64,000 bases of DNA from NCBI RefSeq assembly GCF_018278905.1, contig NZ_CP046600.1, positions 4,402,001 through 4,466,000 of the forward strand, given 5' to 3'. Below, piece after piece: positions 38,857 to 48,610 of the stretch (its first letter is position 1; the number at the start of each line of letters is the position of its first letter). The stretch is from Mycobacterium spongiae. Its GTDB lineage: Bacteria > Actinomycetota > Actinomycetes > Mycobacteriales > Mycobacteriaceae. A program made the translations under genes and the position numbers. The notes beneath the pieces were generated by a model, which worked only from the letters and a program-made list of their open reading frames with translations, had not been told where the DNA came from and did not search any database.

Positions 38857-41800
38857 TCACTGGTCGTTGCCGCCGATCCCGCCGCTGCCCCCGGTACCGC
38901 CGGCACCGCCGTTGACCCCGTCATTGGGTGAACCGTCTTCGCCCGGAGAGCCGGGGTCGCCGGGGAATTCGACGCCGCTGAAGTCTGCGGTGCCGCCCGT
39001 TCCGCCAGTGCCGCCCTGGCCGCCCTGACCGCCGCTGCCGCCAACGCCGCCGGCGCCGCCTTCGCCGCCGGTTCCGCCGGTGGCCCCGGTGCCGGCCTGG
39101 CCGTCTTCGACGGGGATGCCAGTGCCGCCGGTGCCGCCAATGCCGCCGGTACCGCCATTGCCGCCGACACCGGTGGTGCCGGTGCCGCCATTTCCGCCCG
39201 TGCCACCGGTGCCGCCAACCCCGGGCGGGGTCCACGCAAAGCCTGCTGTGCCCAGACCGCCGGTGCCACCGGTTCCGCCGTCGCCTCCGATGGCACCGCC
39301 ACCGCCCTCGCCACCGCTGCCGCCGCGGCCGGGTCCAACAGTGCGTTGGGAGTCGGCCCCAGTGCCGCCCTGGCCACCGGTCCCGCCGGTGCCGTCGCTG
39401 CCCTGTGCTCCAATCGCGCCCGTGGTTAGACCATCGCCGCTAGTGCCACCGACGCCGCCGGCCCCGCCCACGCCGGCCTCACCACCTTTGCCGCCGGTGC
39501 CCCCACTGACCGTAAGCGGGTCACCGGCGGCGCCGCTACCGCCGGCGCCGCCAGTTCCACCGGTTCCGCCGGTTCCTCCCGTTCCGCCCGCTCCGCCAGC
39601 GCCGGCACTGCCGTCGGTGAAAAACCATGTTCCGTGGGTGCGCCCAGCGGCCCCACCGTCGCCGCCGGCTCCGCCGGATCCACCAGTTCCGCCGGTAGCA
39701 CCGGTTCCGCCGGTTTCGCCGGTGCCGTCGTTGCCGGCAGAGCCGGGGTTGCCCTGGTTGCCCTGGCCGCCTGCGCCGCCGACACCGCCGGCACCGCCAT
39801 CACCACCGTTGCCGCCGAGAATGCCGCTGTCGGCGCCGGTCCCGCCCGTACCGCCCGCCCCGCCGTCCCGGCCGGCTAAGCCAGTATCGAGGGGCATGAG
39901 TCGGCTAGATCCGCCGTTGCCGCCGGCCCCACCGTCGCCACCGTCGCCGAACAGTGCTGCGGCCCCGCCGGTACTTCCGTTGCCGCCCCTGCCTCCTTGT
40001 CCACCCGGGCCGGCCTCCCCGCCAGCGCCGCCTTGCCCACCGTTACCGCCGCTGCCAGCTACGAACCCGCTGCGCCCGCCTTGTGCACCGTTGCCGCCTT
40101 GGCCGCCGTTTCCGCCGATACCACCCTGTCCGCCGCTGCCGCCGGCACCGCCGTGACCCACTACGACCCCAGCTTTGCCGCCTGGGCCGCCGTTGCCGCC
40201 CATTCCGCCGCCTGGGCCTAGGCCGCCATCGGTGTTGCCGGTGTCGCCTGACCCGCCGTCGCCGCCATTGCCGCCGGCACCGCCGGCGCCGAACAGCTCC
40301 CCGGCGGCCCCACCTGCTCCGCCGGTCCCACCGGTTCCGCCGGCCGCGAGGTCGCCACCATTGCCGCCCTGTCCGCCCTCGCCGCCTGCCCCACCGGTAC
40401 CCCACATCCCGGCGCTACCGCCCATACCGCCGCCACCGCCATTGCCGCCCACGGTATTTGCGGTCTGACCGTTGCCGCCGCTACCGCCGGCGCCGCCGGT
40501 GCCGCCGTCGCCGAACAGCAATCCGCCGCTCCCGCCGGCACCACCGACACCGCCGCCCGGGGCACCGGTTGTGGTTTGGTCGTCGCCGCCGGTCCCGCCG
40601 GTACCGCCGTCGCCACCGTCGCTAAACAGCAAGCCGCCCTGCCCTCCGCTGCCACCGGCTCCGCCGACTCCCCCGTGGCCACCGGTACCGCCTTGGCCAC
40701 CAGCGCCTCCCTGGCCCCCGGCACCGCCGTCGCCGCCGCGGCCGTACAGCACCCCGCCGCGCCCACCGACGGCCCCGTCGCCGCCCCGAGTACCGTCGGC
40801 GCCGATGCCATTGGCGGTGTCACCGTCACCGCCTTGGCCACCGGCTCCCCCTCGGCCGCCGGCGCCGCCGTCGCCGCCGCTACCGGCCAGGAAACCGCCG
40901 CGCCCGCCAGCGCCGCCGCCGGAAGCGGCGCCGGTTTGTCCACCATCGCCGCCGAGGCCGTTGTCGTTGCCGTTGCCGCCTTGTCCGCCGTCGCCGCCCT
41001 GTCCGCCGTCGCCGCCACCACCACCGGAGCCAAACAACCCGGCTGCCCCACCGGTGCCAGCGTCGCCGCTGGCGCCGCCAGCTCCACCGCCGCCACCGGT
41101 ACCGCCGCCGGTGGCGCCGGCGCCGCTGCCCACGCCCCCCTTGCCGCCATTGCCACCTTGGCCGGCGGCCCCACCGGCCCCGCCGTCGCCGACCAGCAAC
41201 CCCCCGGCCCCGCCGACCGCGCCATCTCCGCCACGACCTCCCGCTCCACCGGTGCCCCCGTTGCCCCCGTTTTCCAGTCCATCGCCGGCGACGCCGCCCT
41301 GCCCACCTTTGCCGCCGGCCCCGCCGGCCCCGCCGTTGCCGACCAGCAATCCGCCGGCCCCGCCGGCCGCGCCGTCCCCGCCAGCGCCGCCGGCACCGCC
41401 GGCGCCACCGACAGGGCCGAATAGAACGCCGTCGCCGGCGATCCCGGCCGCCCCACCGGCCCCACCAATGCCGCCAACCCCACCGTCGCCAAAGAGCAAT
41501 CCGCCCGCCCCGCCAGCCGCGCCGCCCCCGCCAGCACCACCGGCACCGCCAGCGCCACCCCTGCCGAACTCCAGGCCGTCGCCACCGTTGCCGCCTGGCC
41601 CACCTGCACCACCGGCCGCGCCGACCCCGCCGTTGCCGAACAGCAACCCGCCGCGCCCGCCGGCCGCGCCGTCACCACCGGCGCCGCCAGCCCCGCCGAT
41701 GCCGCCCAGATTGGGTGCGTTGGCTGCGCTGCCGCCCCCTCCGCCCGTGCCGCCGGCCCCGCCGGCCCCACCAGCGCCGAACAACCATCCCCCGGCCCCG

Positions 41801-42624
41801 CCCACCGCGCCGGCCCCACCGGTGCCGCCGACTCCACCGCGACCCCCGAATAGTCCATCGATGCTCCCGCCACCACCGCTGCCGCCTTGGCCTCCGGTAC
41901 CGCCAGCGCCGCCGGCCCCCCACAGCCCGGCGGCACCGCCCACGCCACCGACGCCGCCAGCACCACCCACGCCACCGAGGACACCGGTGCTACCGGTGCC
42001 GCCGTTGCCGCCGCTGCCGCCGGCACCGCCGTTGCCGAACAGCCATCCACCGCGTCCCCCGGCGCCGCCGGCCCCACCGTCGCCGCTGGCGGGGCTATAG
42101 CCGGCCCCACCCGCGCCGCCGTTGCCGATCAGCCCCGCGCTGCCCCCGTTACCGCCTGCTGGGTTGGCGGCATCGCCGACCCCCCCGGGCCCACCGTTGC
42201 CCCACAACAACCCGCCGGCCCCGCCGCTTTGCCCGGGCGGCCCGCCGGCCCCGTCACCGATCAACGGACGTCCTAGCAGGGTCTGGGTGGATCCATTGAT
42301 CGCCGCGAGCAGATCTTGGCCAGCACTGTGCAGCACGGAGGCGTTGGCTGCTTCCGCGACCGAGTACGAACCCGCACCTGCCGCTAGAGCATGCACGAGC
42401 TGCTGATGAAACTCGGCCATCTGGGCGCTGAGCTTCTGATAGTCGAGAGCATGGGCGGAAAAGAACGCCGCGATAGCTTCCGACACCTCGTCGACGCCGG
42501 CGGCGGGCAGGCTGACCGTCCAGGTGGCCGCCAACGCATTGGCCGCCGTGAGCGCCTCCCTGATCCCCGCCACATCCCATGCTGCCGCAGACAATATCTC
42601 TGGGGTCACCACAACAAACGACAT
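38857..42624 (-). CDS. PE_PGRS family protein, long
   Basis: 1255 residues from the ATG at 42624 ([20 protein letters not shown]); the upstream residues are not needed. PE domain with [20 protein letters not shown], linker [15 protein letters not shown] and a PGRS region rich in [12 protein letters not shown] units to [14 protein letters not shown]. Unlike the inverted pair at 26-35 kb, this gene is unique in the window. It runs in the same direction as the PE-PPE gene 1.1 kb-scale upstream, with about 40 bp between the PE-PPE stop and its start region. Confidence 0.92.
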   Translation of the reverse strand: MSFVVVTPEILSAAAWDVAGIREALTAANALAATWTVSLPAAGVDEVSEAIAAFFSAHALDYQKLSAQMAEFHQQLVHALAAGAGSYSVAEAANASVLHSAGQDLLAAINGSTQTLLGRPLIGDGAGGPPGQSGGAGGLLWGNGGPGGVGDAANPAGGNGGSAGLIGNGGAGGAGYSPASGDGGAGGAGGRGGWLFGNGGAGGSGGNGGTGSTGVLGGVGGAGGVGGVGGAAGLWGAGGAGGTGGQGGSGGGGSIDGLFGGRGGVGGTGGAGAVGGAGGWLFGAGGAGGAGGTGGGGGSAANAPNLGGIGGAGGAGGDGAAGGRGGLLFGNGGVGAAGGAGGPGGNGGDGLEFGRGGAGGAGGAGGGGAAGGAGGLLFGDGGVGGIGGAGGAAGIAGDGVLFGPVGGAGGAGGAGGDGAAGGAGGLLVGNGGAGGAGGKGGQGGVAGDGLENGGNGGTGGAGGRGGDGAVGGAGGLLVGDGGAGGAAGQGGNGGKGGVGSGAGATGGGTGGGGGAGGASGDAGTGGAAGLFGSGGGGGDGGQGGDGGQGGNGNDNGLGGDGGQTGAASGGGAGGRGGFLAGSGGDGGAGGRGGAGGQGGDGDTANGIGADGTRGGDGAVGGRGGVLYGRGGDGGAGGQGGAGGQGGTGGHGGVGGAGGSGGQGGLLFSDGGDGGTGGTGGDDQTTTGAPGGGVGGAGGSGGLLFGDGGTGGAGGSGGNGQTANTVGGNGGGGGMGGSAGMWGTGGAGGEGGQGGNGGDLAAGGTGGTGGAGGAAGELFGAGGAGGNGGDGGSGDTGNTDGGLGPGGGMGGNGGPGGKAGVVVGHGGAGGSGGQGGIGGNGGQGGNGAQGGRSGFVAGSGGNGGQGGAGGEAGPGGQGGRGGNGSTGGAAALFGDGGDGGAGGNGGSSRLMPLDTGLAGRDGGAGGTGGTGADSGILGGNGGDGGAGGVGGAGGQGNQGNPGSAGNDGTGETGGTGATGGTGGSGGAGGDGGAAGRTHGTWFFTDGSAGAGGAGGTGGTGGTGGTGGAGGSGAAGDPLTVSGGTGGKGGEAGVGGAGGVGGTSGDGLTTGAIGAQGSDGTGGTGGQGGTGADSQRTVGPGRGGSGGEGGGGAIGGDGGTGGTGGLGTAGFAWTPPGVGGTGGTGGNGGTGTTGVGGNGGTGGIGGTGGTGIPVEDGQAGTGATGGTGGEGGAGGVGGSGGQGGQGGTGGTGGTADFSGVEFPGDPGSPGEDGSPNDGVNGGAGGTGGSGGIGGNDQ

Positions 42625-42666
42625 GATCATCCTCACTCTGGGACCGTTTAACGGCAACCTAGGGCG

Positions 42667-44364
42667 TTAGGCAAAAAGGCTCTCGATATCGTTGATGTTG
42701 TCGGACAGGGCCCTCACCACCACCAGGAATCCAACACCGCCCGCGATCGCGGTCAATCCCACGTCGGCCGCGATGGGAAATCCGACGGCGTTGATGAGGT
42801 TGCCCTGGGCAAGCTGGTCGACGAACAAAGTGGTGTTGTACAACGGCAACGTGGTTGCGTAGGCAAGAGCGATATCGGCCGCGGGAAGCAGCACGGCATA
42901 GTCGTCGGAGACGATCTTGGTGAATGTGTTGACGACCTCGGTCGGCGTCGGGGCGGACAACAGCGCCGCCCCTGGGTTCAGCGTTGGAAACGTCAGCTCC
43001 GGCAACGTGGGCGGTTGGGACAAGATGTCACTCATGTCGGCCGAGAAGTCCCCGATGCCCTCGTGGGTGCCCGCCACCAGCGCATCGAAAATCACCTGCG
43101 GCGGCACATCCGGCCACAAACCGAACGGCGTCGTCACATCGGCGGGGCCCGTCGAATAGCCAAAGTTGGGGTCGCCGTAGCCCAAGTTAACGATCACTTT
43201 CAAGTTCGGCTGGACAAGGTTGGCAATCGGGTCCCCAATAACCGGAATCGCCCGTATCGGCTCCAGGAGGGGCAGATTTTCCGTCGGCAGCATGTAGTAA
43301 CTGGTGACGCCCGAGTAGCCCGGCGACGTCGGTAGCTCAATAGCGGCATCAACCTGCGCGGGAGTCAGGTCGAAATACGTGGGGTGCACATAGATGATTC
43401 CCATGACCGCGTTCAGAGAGGAAATGAAATTCAGCGGGTATTGCGGGAAGCTGGCGAAGCCGTCGTATTCGAGCGAATAGATGGCCGTTGGATAAATCGT
43501 ATCCGAAGGCGTCCCACCGTAGAATGTCAGCCCCAGACTCGGGATGCTCAGATTCGGAAAACGCGCCAGCATGCCCCCGTTGGGGTTCATCTCGTTCCCG
43601 GTCAGGACGAAGTTGAGCTGATCCGCGGTCGGAGCGGCCGCCCCCATCGCGGCGAGCCTTTGCATCTCCAGCGAGGCGATCACGGCGCTTTGCGAAACCC
43701 CGAAAACAGTTACGGTGTTTCCGGGAATCGCGAGTTGTGCCTGGATCTGGTTGTCGAGGATGGTCAACCCCTCGGCCACCGACGCGTCCAGGGTCATGCT
43801 CTTGACCCCGGTCAGTGGGTACAACTCCTCGGGTGTGTCGAGCCCTTGCACAGTGTTCATCGACCGGACATAGAGCTCATTGGCGAGGTTGATGAATTGT
43901 GGTCCGGGTATGGGAATTCCGGTGCCACCCATGACCAGGGTCGTCAGGTTGGCCGGGAACGGCGGAATCATTGCGGCAGCGGGCGCGGCAGCGGGCGCGG
44001 CCGTGGGCAGGACGGGCGCCAGCGCCCCCTGCAACGCCGGCGCGACCGGCGCCAGCGCTGACTGCACGGCCGCGGCACCGGCGGCCTCGGCTTGCGTATA
44101 CGCGCTTGCGGCGACGGCCAACGTTCGTTGGAATTCGCCGTGGAACGCCGCCACCTGCGCGGCGGCAGCCTGGTATTCCCGCCCGTATGCGGCGAACAGG
44201 TTCGCGATATTGGCGGACACCTCGTCGCCGGCGGCCGCCAACAATCCCGAAATCGGCGCTGCCGCAGTGGCATTGGCCGCGCTGATCGCCGAGCCAATCC
44301 CCTCGATATCGGCAGCAACCGCTGCCATGATCTGCGGCTCCGCAACCAGAAACGCCATCATCAC
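42667..44364 (-). CDS. PE protein with PE-PPE alpha/beta hydrolase domain
   Basis: 565 residues; starts at one of the clustered GTG/ATG codons at 44364, 44361 or 44358, behind GGAAAGGA. PE domain (MAFLVAEPQIMAAVAADIEG, GDEVSANIANLFAAYGREYQ) to about residue 95, an Ala/Pro linker, then the PE-PPE (serine hydrolase-like) domain with the nucleophile elbow GVSQSAV, LTGNEMNPNGGMLARFPNL and GYGDPNFGYSTG. Relatives in M. tuberculosis are PE1-PE4 and PE16, some with esterase activity. Probably exported by a type VII system. The downstream PE_PGRS gene is in the same direction, and the two may be cotranscribed. Confidence 0.9.
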   Translation of the reverse strand: MMMAFLVAEPQIMAAVAADIEGIGSAISAANATAAAPISGLLAAAGDEVSANIANLFAAYGREYQAAAAQVAAFHGEFQRTLAVAASAYTQAEAAGAAAVQSALAPVAPALQGALAPVLPTAAPAAAPAAAMIPPFPANLTTLVMGGTGIPIPGPQFINLANELYVRSMNTVQGLDTPEELYPLTGVKSMTLDASVAEGLTILDNQIQAQLAIPGNTVTVFGVSQSAVIASLEMQRLAAMGAAAPTADQLNFVLTGNEMNPNGGMLARFPNLSIPSLGLTFYGGTPSDTIYPTAIYSLEYDGFASFPQYPLNFISSLNAVMGIIYVHPTYFDLTPAQVDAAIELPTSPGYSGVTSYYMLPTENLPLLEPIRAIPVIGDPIANLVQPNLKVIVNLGYGDPNFGYSTGPADVTTPFGLWPDVPPQVIFDALVAGTHEGIGDFSADMSDILSQPPTLPELTFPTLNPGAALLSAPTPTEVVNTFTKIVSDDYAVLLPAADIALAYATTLPLYNTTLFVDQLAQGNLINAVGFPIAADVGLTAIAGGVGFLVVVRALSDNINDIESLFA

Positions 44365-44426
44365 CCGTCCTTTCCATCACCAAACCAGAATCCCATTTAC
44401 ACCCGTATCCAAAACAAACTGATATG

Positions 44427-44435
44427 TGTACTGAT
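44427..44435 (-). promoter_or_regulatory. RTCAGTACAY site between PE-PPE and PE genes
   Basis: TGTACTGAT on the plus strand, ATCAGTACA on the minus strand, in the 150-bp region between the divergent PE-PPE start (44364) and broken PE start (44514). A partly similar CTGATATG sits next to it. Confidence 0.5.
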
Positions 44436-44513
44436 GTGATCATACTGGTTCCTGGTCGAACCCGAGACCCCGGAACCGAGTGGTCTCTGGATGGACGGAG
44501 TTGGAGGATAGCG

Positions 44514-44810
44514 ATGTCGTATGTGGCGGTGGTTCCAAAGTTGCTCGCCTCGGCGGCGGATCTGGAGGGTATCGGCTCGGCGCTGAGTTCGGCGAATGTG
44601 ACCGCGGTGGCTCCGACGACCGAGATGCTGGCCGCCGGCGCCGATGAGGTGTCGGCAGCTGTCGCGGCCGTGTTCTCGGGTCACGCCCTGAACCATCAGA
44701 TGCTCAGCACCCAGATGGCCACGGCAACACCGCGAGTTGCGACTTCGTCGCTCATCACACCTCCTCTAGCGTTCGGGTGTCGATTGGATCAGGCGGCGGC
44801 GGGCGGGTAG
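44514..44810 (+). pseudogene. PE gene truncated within the PE domain
   Basis: Starts at the ATG at 44514 with GGAGG upstream: MSYVAVVPKLLASAADLEGI and [20 protein letters not shown] are normal PE sequence up to QMATA near residue 67, then the frame continues in unrelated sequence to 44810. The domain is cut roughly 25-30 residues before its normal end. Confidence 0.7.
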
Positions 44811-45010
44811 TCGCCGTAGACGCCGCGCCCGTCGCCTTCGGCGACCAAGGCGTTCTGGCGGTCTGCATCGGCGACCAGTCGGGCATCGCGGTGGCGGCGC
44901 CGGCGGATGACCCAGACGGTGGCCGCCGCCAGTGCCAGGAAGGGAGCCAGCCATTCCCACTGCCACCCCCCTTGCAGGCGATCCAGAACACGGTTGGGGT
45001 GGTCCAGACG
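44789..45010 (-). pseudogene. Fragment of a small membrane protein
   Basis: The minus-strand frame reads WEWLAPFLALAAATVWVIRR, RHRDARLVADADRQNALVAE and GDGRGVYGDYPPAA before its stop. The hydrophobic helix plus a DxRGVYGxYPP C-terminus resembles short mycobacterial membrane proteins. No start or 5' part is found, so it is likely the 3' end of a broken gene joined to the PE fragment. Confidence 0.4.
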
Positions 45011-45172
45011 GGGTGGCGTTGCGGTCAGTCTTTTGCGGGCGGGGCTGCGACGCGTACGGGAATGACGTTGGGCGCGGCGAGCGCATGCGTGCATTGCCCT
45101 CCGCCCCAAAAGCGTTGTTGGGCACCGCCTGTGGATCGGGATACCAGACTTCGGGTGGGTGGTTCCTCGGAA

Positions 45173-45450
45173 CCTCAGCCAGCGGAGCTGTTGGTTTGGT
45201 GGCTTCAGGTCTGCAAAAACGGTGCCGGCGGACCCGTTCGTTGTGTTAACGTCAGTACATGTATAAGGGTAGCATCTGATACGAGGGCGTATAAGGTGGA
45301 GAATTGGCTAAACCGGCGTCCGAAGGTGCTGAGAACTCCGAACTGGCGGAAAGGCTCGACAAACTCTTCGATCTCATGCGAGTGGGGTCAAAGCCGCCGC
45401 TATCGAACGCGTCCGCGGCCGAAGCCATCACCCGCAACCAGAATGTCAGC
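45173..45450 (+). pseudogene. Truncated second copy of EspR-like gene with its promoter
   Basis: From AACCTCAGCCAGCGGAGCTG through the RTCAGTACAY block and the TTG start at 45304 (MAKPASEGAENSELAERLDK, LFDLMRVGSKPPLSNASAAE) it matches the intact gene at 36432. The match ends at about 45438 (EAITR), after which the frame is unrelated. Sites match those at 36381 and 60905. Confidence 0.8.
45251..45260 (+). promoter_or_regulatory. RTCAGTACAY site upstream of truncated EspR-like gene
   Basis: GTCAGTACAT, 44 bp before the relic's TTG start. It now lies upstream of the N-acyltransferase operon. Confidence 0.5.
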
Positions 45451-45540
45451 AGCCGATTGCGGTCAGAAACGCGTGCTGCCCATGTGCGAGTTCTGTCCCC
45501 CGGACCAACGAGGACATGGTTTCAGAAGAAGGAGGACGAA

Positions 45541-45609
45541 ATGCCGGTCCCAAGCCGGACATTGACGCCGGTGGCGGTCGGCGTGGTCCATAGGTTAGGC
45601 ATCTGGTGA
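45541..45609 (+). CDS. Short leader ORF (22 codons) coupled to the acyltransferase gene
   Basis: ATG at 45541 with a perfect AAGGAGG five bases upstream. It encodes a 22-residue peptide ending HRLGIW. Its TGA stop overlaps the GTG start of the next gene (GTGA), so it probably couples translation of that gene, which has only a poor ribosome site of its own. The peptide is hydrophobic and basic; whether it is a product or only a leader is unknown. Confidence 0.5.
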   Translation: MPVPSRTLTPVAVGVVHRLGIW

Positions 45610-46787
45610 GCACAACCGACGAGCAGTTGGACGCGTTCCTGGCCGCCTTGCCCGAAGTACGTAAGGCGGAGACCGAGGAGGAGCGCGAGGCGATTTTCGC
45701 CTTCCGCTACCAGGTCTATGGTGAGGAGCTTGGCCGCAAACTCGGCACCGAGAAAGGCGTGAAGCGCACCCACGACGACGAGGATGACAAGCCGTATTCG
45801 ACGCTGTTGTATACCGCCGATGAGAAAGGCATCACCGGAACTTCGCGCATGCGCGTGTGGGAACCAGGTGAGGTGCCGGCGAAGGATTTCGCGAAGTTTT
45901 CGATGGAGCGCCTGCCAGGAATCGAGCGACTCCGCACCGGCGAGGGTGAGCGCCTGATGGTGCGTCCCGACCAGCGAAGTGGCCTAGTGATAGCGGCGCT
46001 CAGCCTCGCGGTATTGGATCTGGGAAGGCCTGACTGGTATATCGACCTGCTGTTTGGTTACTGCACGCCCGGTCTGGTGCCCTATTACTTGAACATGGGG
46101 TGGCGCCGCTATGCCGGCCGCATGATTCCGACGCCTGATGGGATCCACGCACCGTTGGTCCTGGTGATATCCGACGTCGAACACTTCCGCTCGGTCGGAT
46201 CATTTCTGGCCGCTCCAATCGAACGTGAAAACTTTGAGCCGCTTGATACCGCGCCGTTCACCGAGCTTTTCGAGGAGCGCAACCTGCCGGTGCAGTTTGA
46301 CAAGGAGCTGGTCCGGGCGGCGATTGATCGTGGCGTGGCGGCCGATGTTGGTTTCCTCGCAGGCATATCCACCGAAGCGATTGAGACGCTAGCCGAGAAG
46401 GGCTTCGTTATCCAATTGCCCTCGGGCGAGTTGCTGACCGAGGCCGGGCTCGGCGAGCGCGAGCTATTCGTCATCATCGACGGCGAGTTCGAGTCGTTCA
46501 GCGAAGAATGCGTCTTGCGCCGCATGGGGCCGGGAGAGGTGGTCGGCGAGGTCGCCTTCTTCAGTTCCGACGGTCGTCGAACCGCGTCGGTTCGCAGCGT
46601 CCGTGACGGTCGCGTCCTGGTGCTGCGTCGCCGAGTGGTCGACGAGCTGCGCGATTCGGCGCCGGCCGTGGCCGCCGAAATTCTTTTCCATCTTGCCCGC
46701 ACCTTGGCCGACCGTACCGGTCGCGCGCACGTGGCGTCCTCCACCGCGCAGGAGATGCACAACCCCAATCCTGTCGGTGAGTTCTGA
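45606..46787 (+). CDS. LuxI/OlsB/FeeM-like N-acyltransferase fused to a cyclic-nucleotide-binding domain
   Basis: 393 residues from the GTG at 45606. Residues 25-205 form a GNAT-like fold of the N-acyl-amino-acid / autoinducer synthase kind: FAFRYQVYGEELG, ITGTSRMRVWEPGEV, LMVRPDQRSGLVIAALSLAV and PYYLNMGWRRYAGRMIP. Residues 245-375 form a cNMP-binding domain with the cassette GEVVGEVAFFSSDGRRTASV (Glu315 and Arg325 present). Inference: it acylates a small amino compound with an acyl chain from acyl carrier protein or acyl-CoA, gated by cNMP. The PlsC-type gene downstream suggests two-step aminolipid synthesis, as with OlsB/OlsA for ornithine lipids. Soluble. First full gene of the signalling island. 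Confidence 0.75.
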   Translation: MSTTDEQLDAFLAALPEVRKAETEEEREAIFAFRYQVYGEELGRKLGTEKGVKRTHDDEDDKPYSTLLYTADEKGITGTSRMRVWEPGEVPAKDFAKFSMERLPGIERLRTGEGERLMVRPDQRSGLVIAALSLAVLDLGRPDWYIDLLFGYCTPGLVPYYLNMGWRRYAGRMIPTPDGIHAPLVLVISDVEHFRSVGSFLAAPIERENFEPLDTAPFTELFEERNLPVQFDKELVRAAIDRGVAADVGFLAGISTEAIETLAEKGFVIQLPSGELLTEAGLGERELFVIIDGEFESFSEECVLRRMGPGEVVGEVAFFSSDGRRTASVRSVRDGRVLVLRRRVVDELRDSAPAVAAEILFHLARTLADRTGRAHVASSTAQEMHNPNPVGEF

Positions 46788-46901
46788 GTGGCATCCACCT
46801 GGGCGGCGCCCCCGTCGTTGGCTGAGATGGCCCCAGCGCGGGCGGCCGGGGCGGATCGCCGCCCCCAGCGTGTCCGCAGCGTCGGAATATGGGAGGAGTG
46901 A
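46788..46901 (+). CDS. Short ORF (37 residues) between the acyltransferase genes
   Basis: GTG at 46788 directly abuts the stop of the preceding gene, and the frame ends at 46901, five bases before the next start. The peptide is Ala/Pro-rich, with a basic C-terminal part ending RSVGIWEE. Its ribosome site is weak, and the existence of a product is unproven, but the exact packing between two genes suggests it is translated by coupling. Confidence 0.35.
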   Translation: MASTWAAPPSLAEMAPARAAGADRRPQRVRSVGIWEE

Positions 46902-46905
46902 GGCG

Positions 46906-47655
46906 ATGCCGGAGCCGACTTACCGCACTATGGCGATCATGGCCCGCACGTTCTTCTTGGCTACCGGAGCGCGCCTCACCTACATCGGCGAGGAAAACAT
47001 CCCTGATCAGGGCGGCGTCGTGGTCGCTATCAACCACACCAGCTACGTCGATTGGCTGGCTGCCGCGTTGATTGCCCAGCGCCGGCGCCGCCGCGTGCGA
47101 TATATGGTCAAAGCTGAGCTGCAGCAGGTGAAGCTGATCAACTTCATTATCAAACACACCAAGGCGATCCCGGTGGATCGCAGCGCCGGTGCTGGGGCCT
47201 ACGCCGTGGCGGTGCAGCGGTTACGCGAAGGGGAGCTGGTCGGGCTTTATCCGGAGGCCACCATCAGTCGCAGCTTTGAGTTGAAGGAATTCAAGACCGG
47301 GGCAACCCGAATGGCCGCTGAAGCAGATGTCCCGATCGTGCCAGCGATTGTCTGGGGTACTCAGCGAATCTGGACCAAAGGCCACCCAAGAAATCTCCGC
47401 TACAGCAGGGTGCCGGTCACTATAGCGGTTGGCGAGCCGTTGAATGACGTACACGACGCCGCACGGGCCGAAGCCGCGCTGCGTGAATCGATGACTGCGC
47501 TGCTAAACCAAGTACAGCAAGACTATTCGCACCCCGCTGGGGAGTACTGGGTGCCGCACCGTCTTGGCGGCGGGGCACCGACTCTTTCCGAGGCGGCGCA
47601 GATGGACGCCGAGGATGCCGCAGCCAGAGCACTGAGCCGAACCCGGCGACGATAG
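46906..47655 (+). CDS. PlsC-type acyltransferase (1-acylglycerol-3-phosphate-acyltransferase family)
   Basis: 249 residues from the ATG at 46906, with GGGAGGAG upstream. PlsC motifs: NHTSYVDW (HX4D with His44 and Asp49), the region KHTKAIPVDR, GLYPEATISRS (the EGT-type motif reads PEAT) and VPAIVWGTQR. It has no strong membrane helix but the N-terminus (MAIMARTFFLATG) is amphipathic. It is likely a membrane-surface O-acyltransferase. Placement directly after the N-acyltransferase gene suggests it adds the second chain to the product. OlsA of ornithine lipid synthesis belongs to the same family. The exact substrate cannot be told from sequence. Confidence 0.85.
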   Translation: MPEPTYRTMAIMARTFFLATGARLTYIGEENIPDQGGVVVAINHTSYVDWLAAALIAQRRRRRVRYMVKAELQQVKLINFIIKHTKAIPVDRSAGAGAYAVAVQRLREGELVGLYPEATISRSFELKEFKTGATRMAAEADVPIVPAIVWGTQRIWTKGHPRNLRYSRVPVTIAVGEPLNDVHDAARAEAALRESMTALLNQVQQDYSHPAGEYWVPHRLGGGAPTLSEAAQMDAEDAAARALSRTRRR

Positions 47656-47677
47656 CGGGCAGCACAGCCTGAACACG

Positions 47678-48610
47678 TCAAGCAGGCTTTGGCCCGCGAT
47701 GCGCCGCCTTGCTACACGCGGCTAGAACACCACCACTTACACCAACCGCCGAAGGCGGCTTTGTCGCAGCGAGGTTAACGCTGGCTCCGTCTCGGGCGAA
47801 GCTCACCGATGGACCAGCCAGACCCGCGACGAGGTCGTCAAGTGCGTTGTCATCACGCGCCGGGGAGTGATGGGTAATCGCGAGCTGTCGCGCTCCCGCA
47901 GCTACAGCCAGCTCCAACGCGTACTCGATAGTCGAGTGTCCGAAGGCAATCGCGATCTCGCGCTCTTCGTCCTTGAAGGGCCCGCCGTGGATAAGAAGGT
48001 CTACTCCCTCGCACAGCTCCATCGCATTATCGTGCAGAACGCCCGTCGTCCGTCCTTTGGGGACCAAAGCGCCGTGATCGGGGAGATAGGCGAGAGAAGG
48101 GCCGTCGTTTGACGCCTGAACGCGGAATCCCAGTGTGCGGCCACCTTTGTGGGGTATCTCCTTCGCCAGTACGGAGTAACCCCCCCACTCGGCCCATCCC
48201 TCCGGGGTGCCGTGTGTTGCCCATTCTCCATTCAGACCGTCGACGCCGATTGGGAATACGGGCGGAGACATCGCTCGGTGAAAGATCTCGACCGCGGAAG
48301 CGGTCGTCTCCGCGGGGAGCACGACATCGGTCCGCGCACCCTCCCGGTCTGCGCCTTGGAAGAACGGCAACCCCTGGAAGTGGTCCCAGTGCATGTGGGT
48401 GACCACTACAGCGCCCCGGAAGGGCGCACCCCCGAGCAGCGCTGTCACATTCCGGATCCCGGTGCCGGCGTCGAGGAGCAGGGTTGGTGGTTTGTCGGGT
48501 GGCCCGATTGCCACGGATGAGGTGTGACCTCCGAATCTGACGAATTCGAGTCCGGGTGCGTTGGTCGACCCTCGCACTCCACACAGCGTCACGCGCATGT
48601 CCGCACTCAT
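47678..48610 (-). CDS. Metallo-beta-lactamase-fold hydrolase, possible cyclic-nucleotide phosphodiesterase
   Basis: 310 residues. Starts MRVTLCGVRGSTNAPG with the metal site THMHWDHFQG (His72, His74, Asp76, His77), later LLIHGGPFKDEE, and AITHHSPARDDNAL, the ligand pattern of MBL-fold phosphodiesterases such as those near PhnP/RNase Z. It overlaps the cyclase gene upstream by four bases (ATGA), so it is cotranscribed and coupled to it. The simplest reading is that it degrades the cyclic nucleotide made by that cyclase. The C-terminus is convergent with the PlsC gene. The phosphodiesterase role is inferred. Confidence 0.78.
   Translation of the reverse strand: MSADMRVTLCGVRGSTNAPGLEFVRFGGHTSSVAIGPPDKPPTLLLDAGTGIRNVTALLGGAPFRGAVVVTHMHWDHFQGLPFFQGADREGARTDVVLPAETTASAVEIFHRAMSPPVFPIGVDGLNGEWATHGTPEGWAEWGGYSVLAKEIPHKGGRTLGFRVQASNDGPSLAYLPDHGALVPKGRTTGVLHDNAMELCEGVDLLIHGGPFKDEEREIAIAFGHSTIEYALELAVAAGARQLAITHHSPARDDNALDDLVAGLAGPSVSFARDGASVNLAATKPPSAVGVSGGVLAACSKAAHRGPKPA

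Noticed and set aside
44766..45125. Full gene opposite the truncated PE gene
   Set aside because: Only the last 60-70 residues of one frame look like protein; the rest is a readthrough of unrelated sequence, so it is listed as a fragment.
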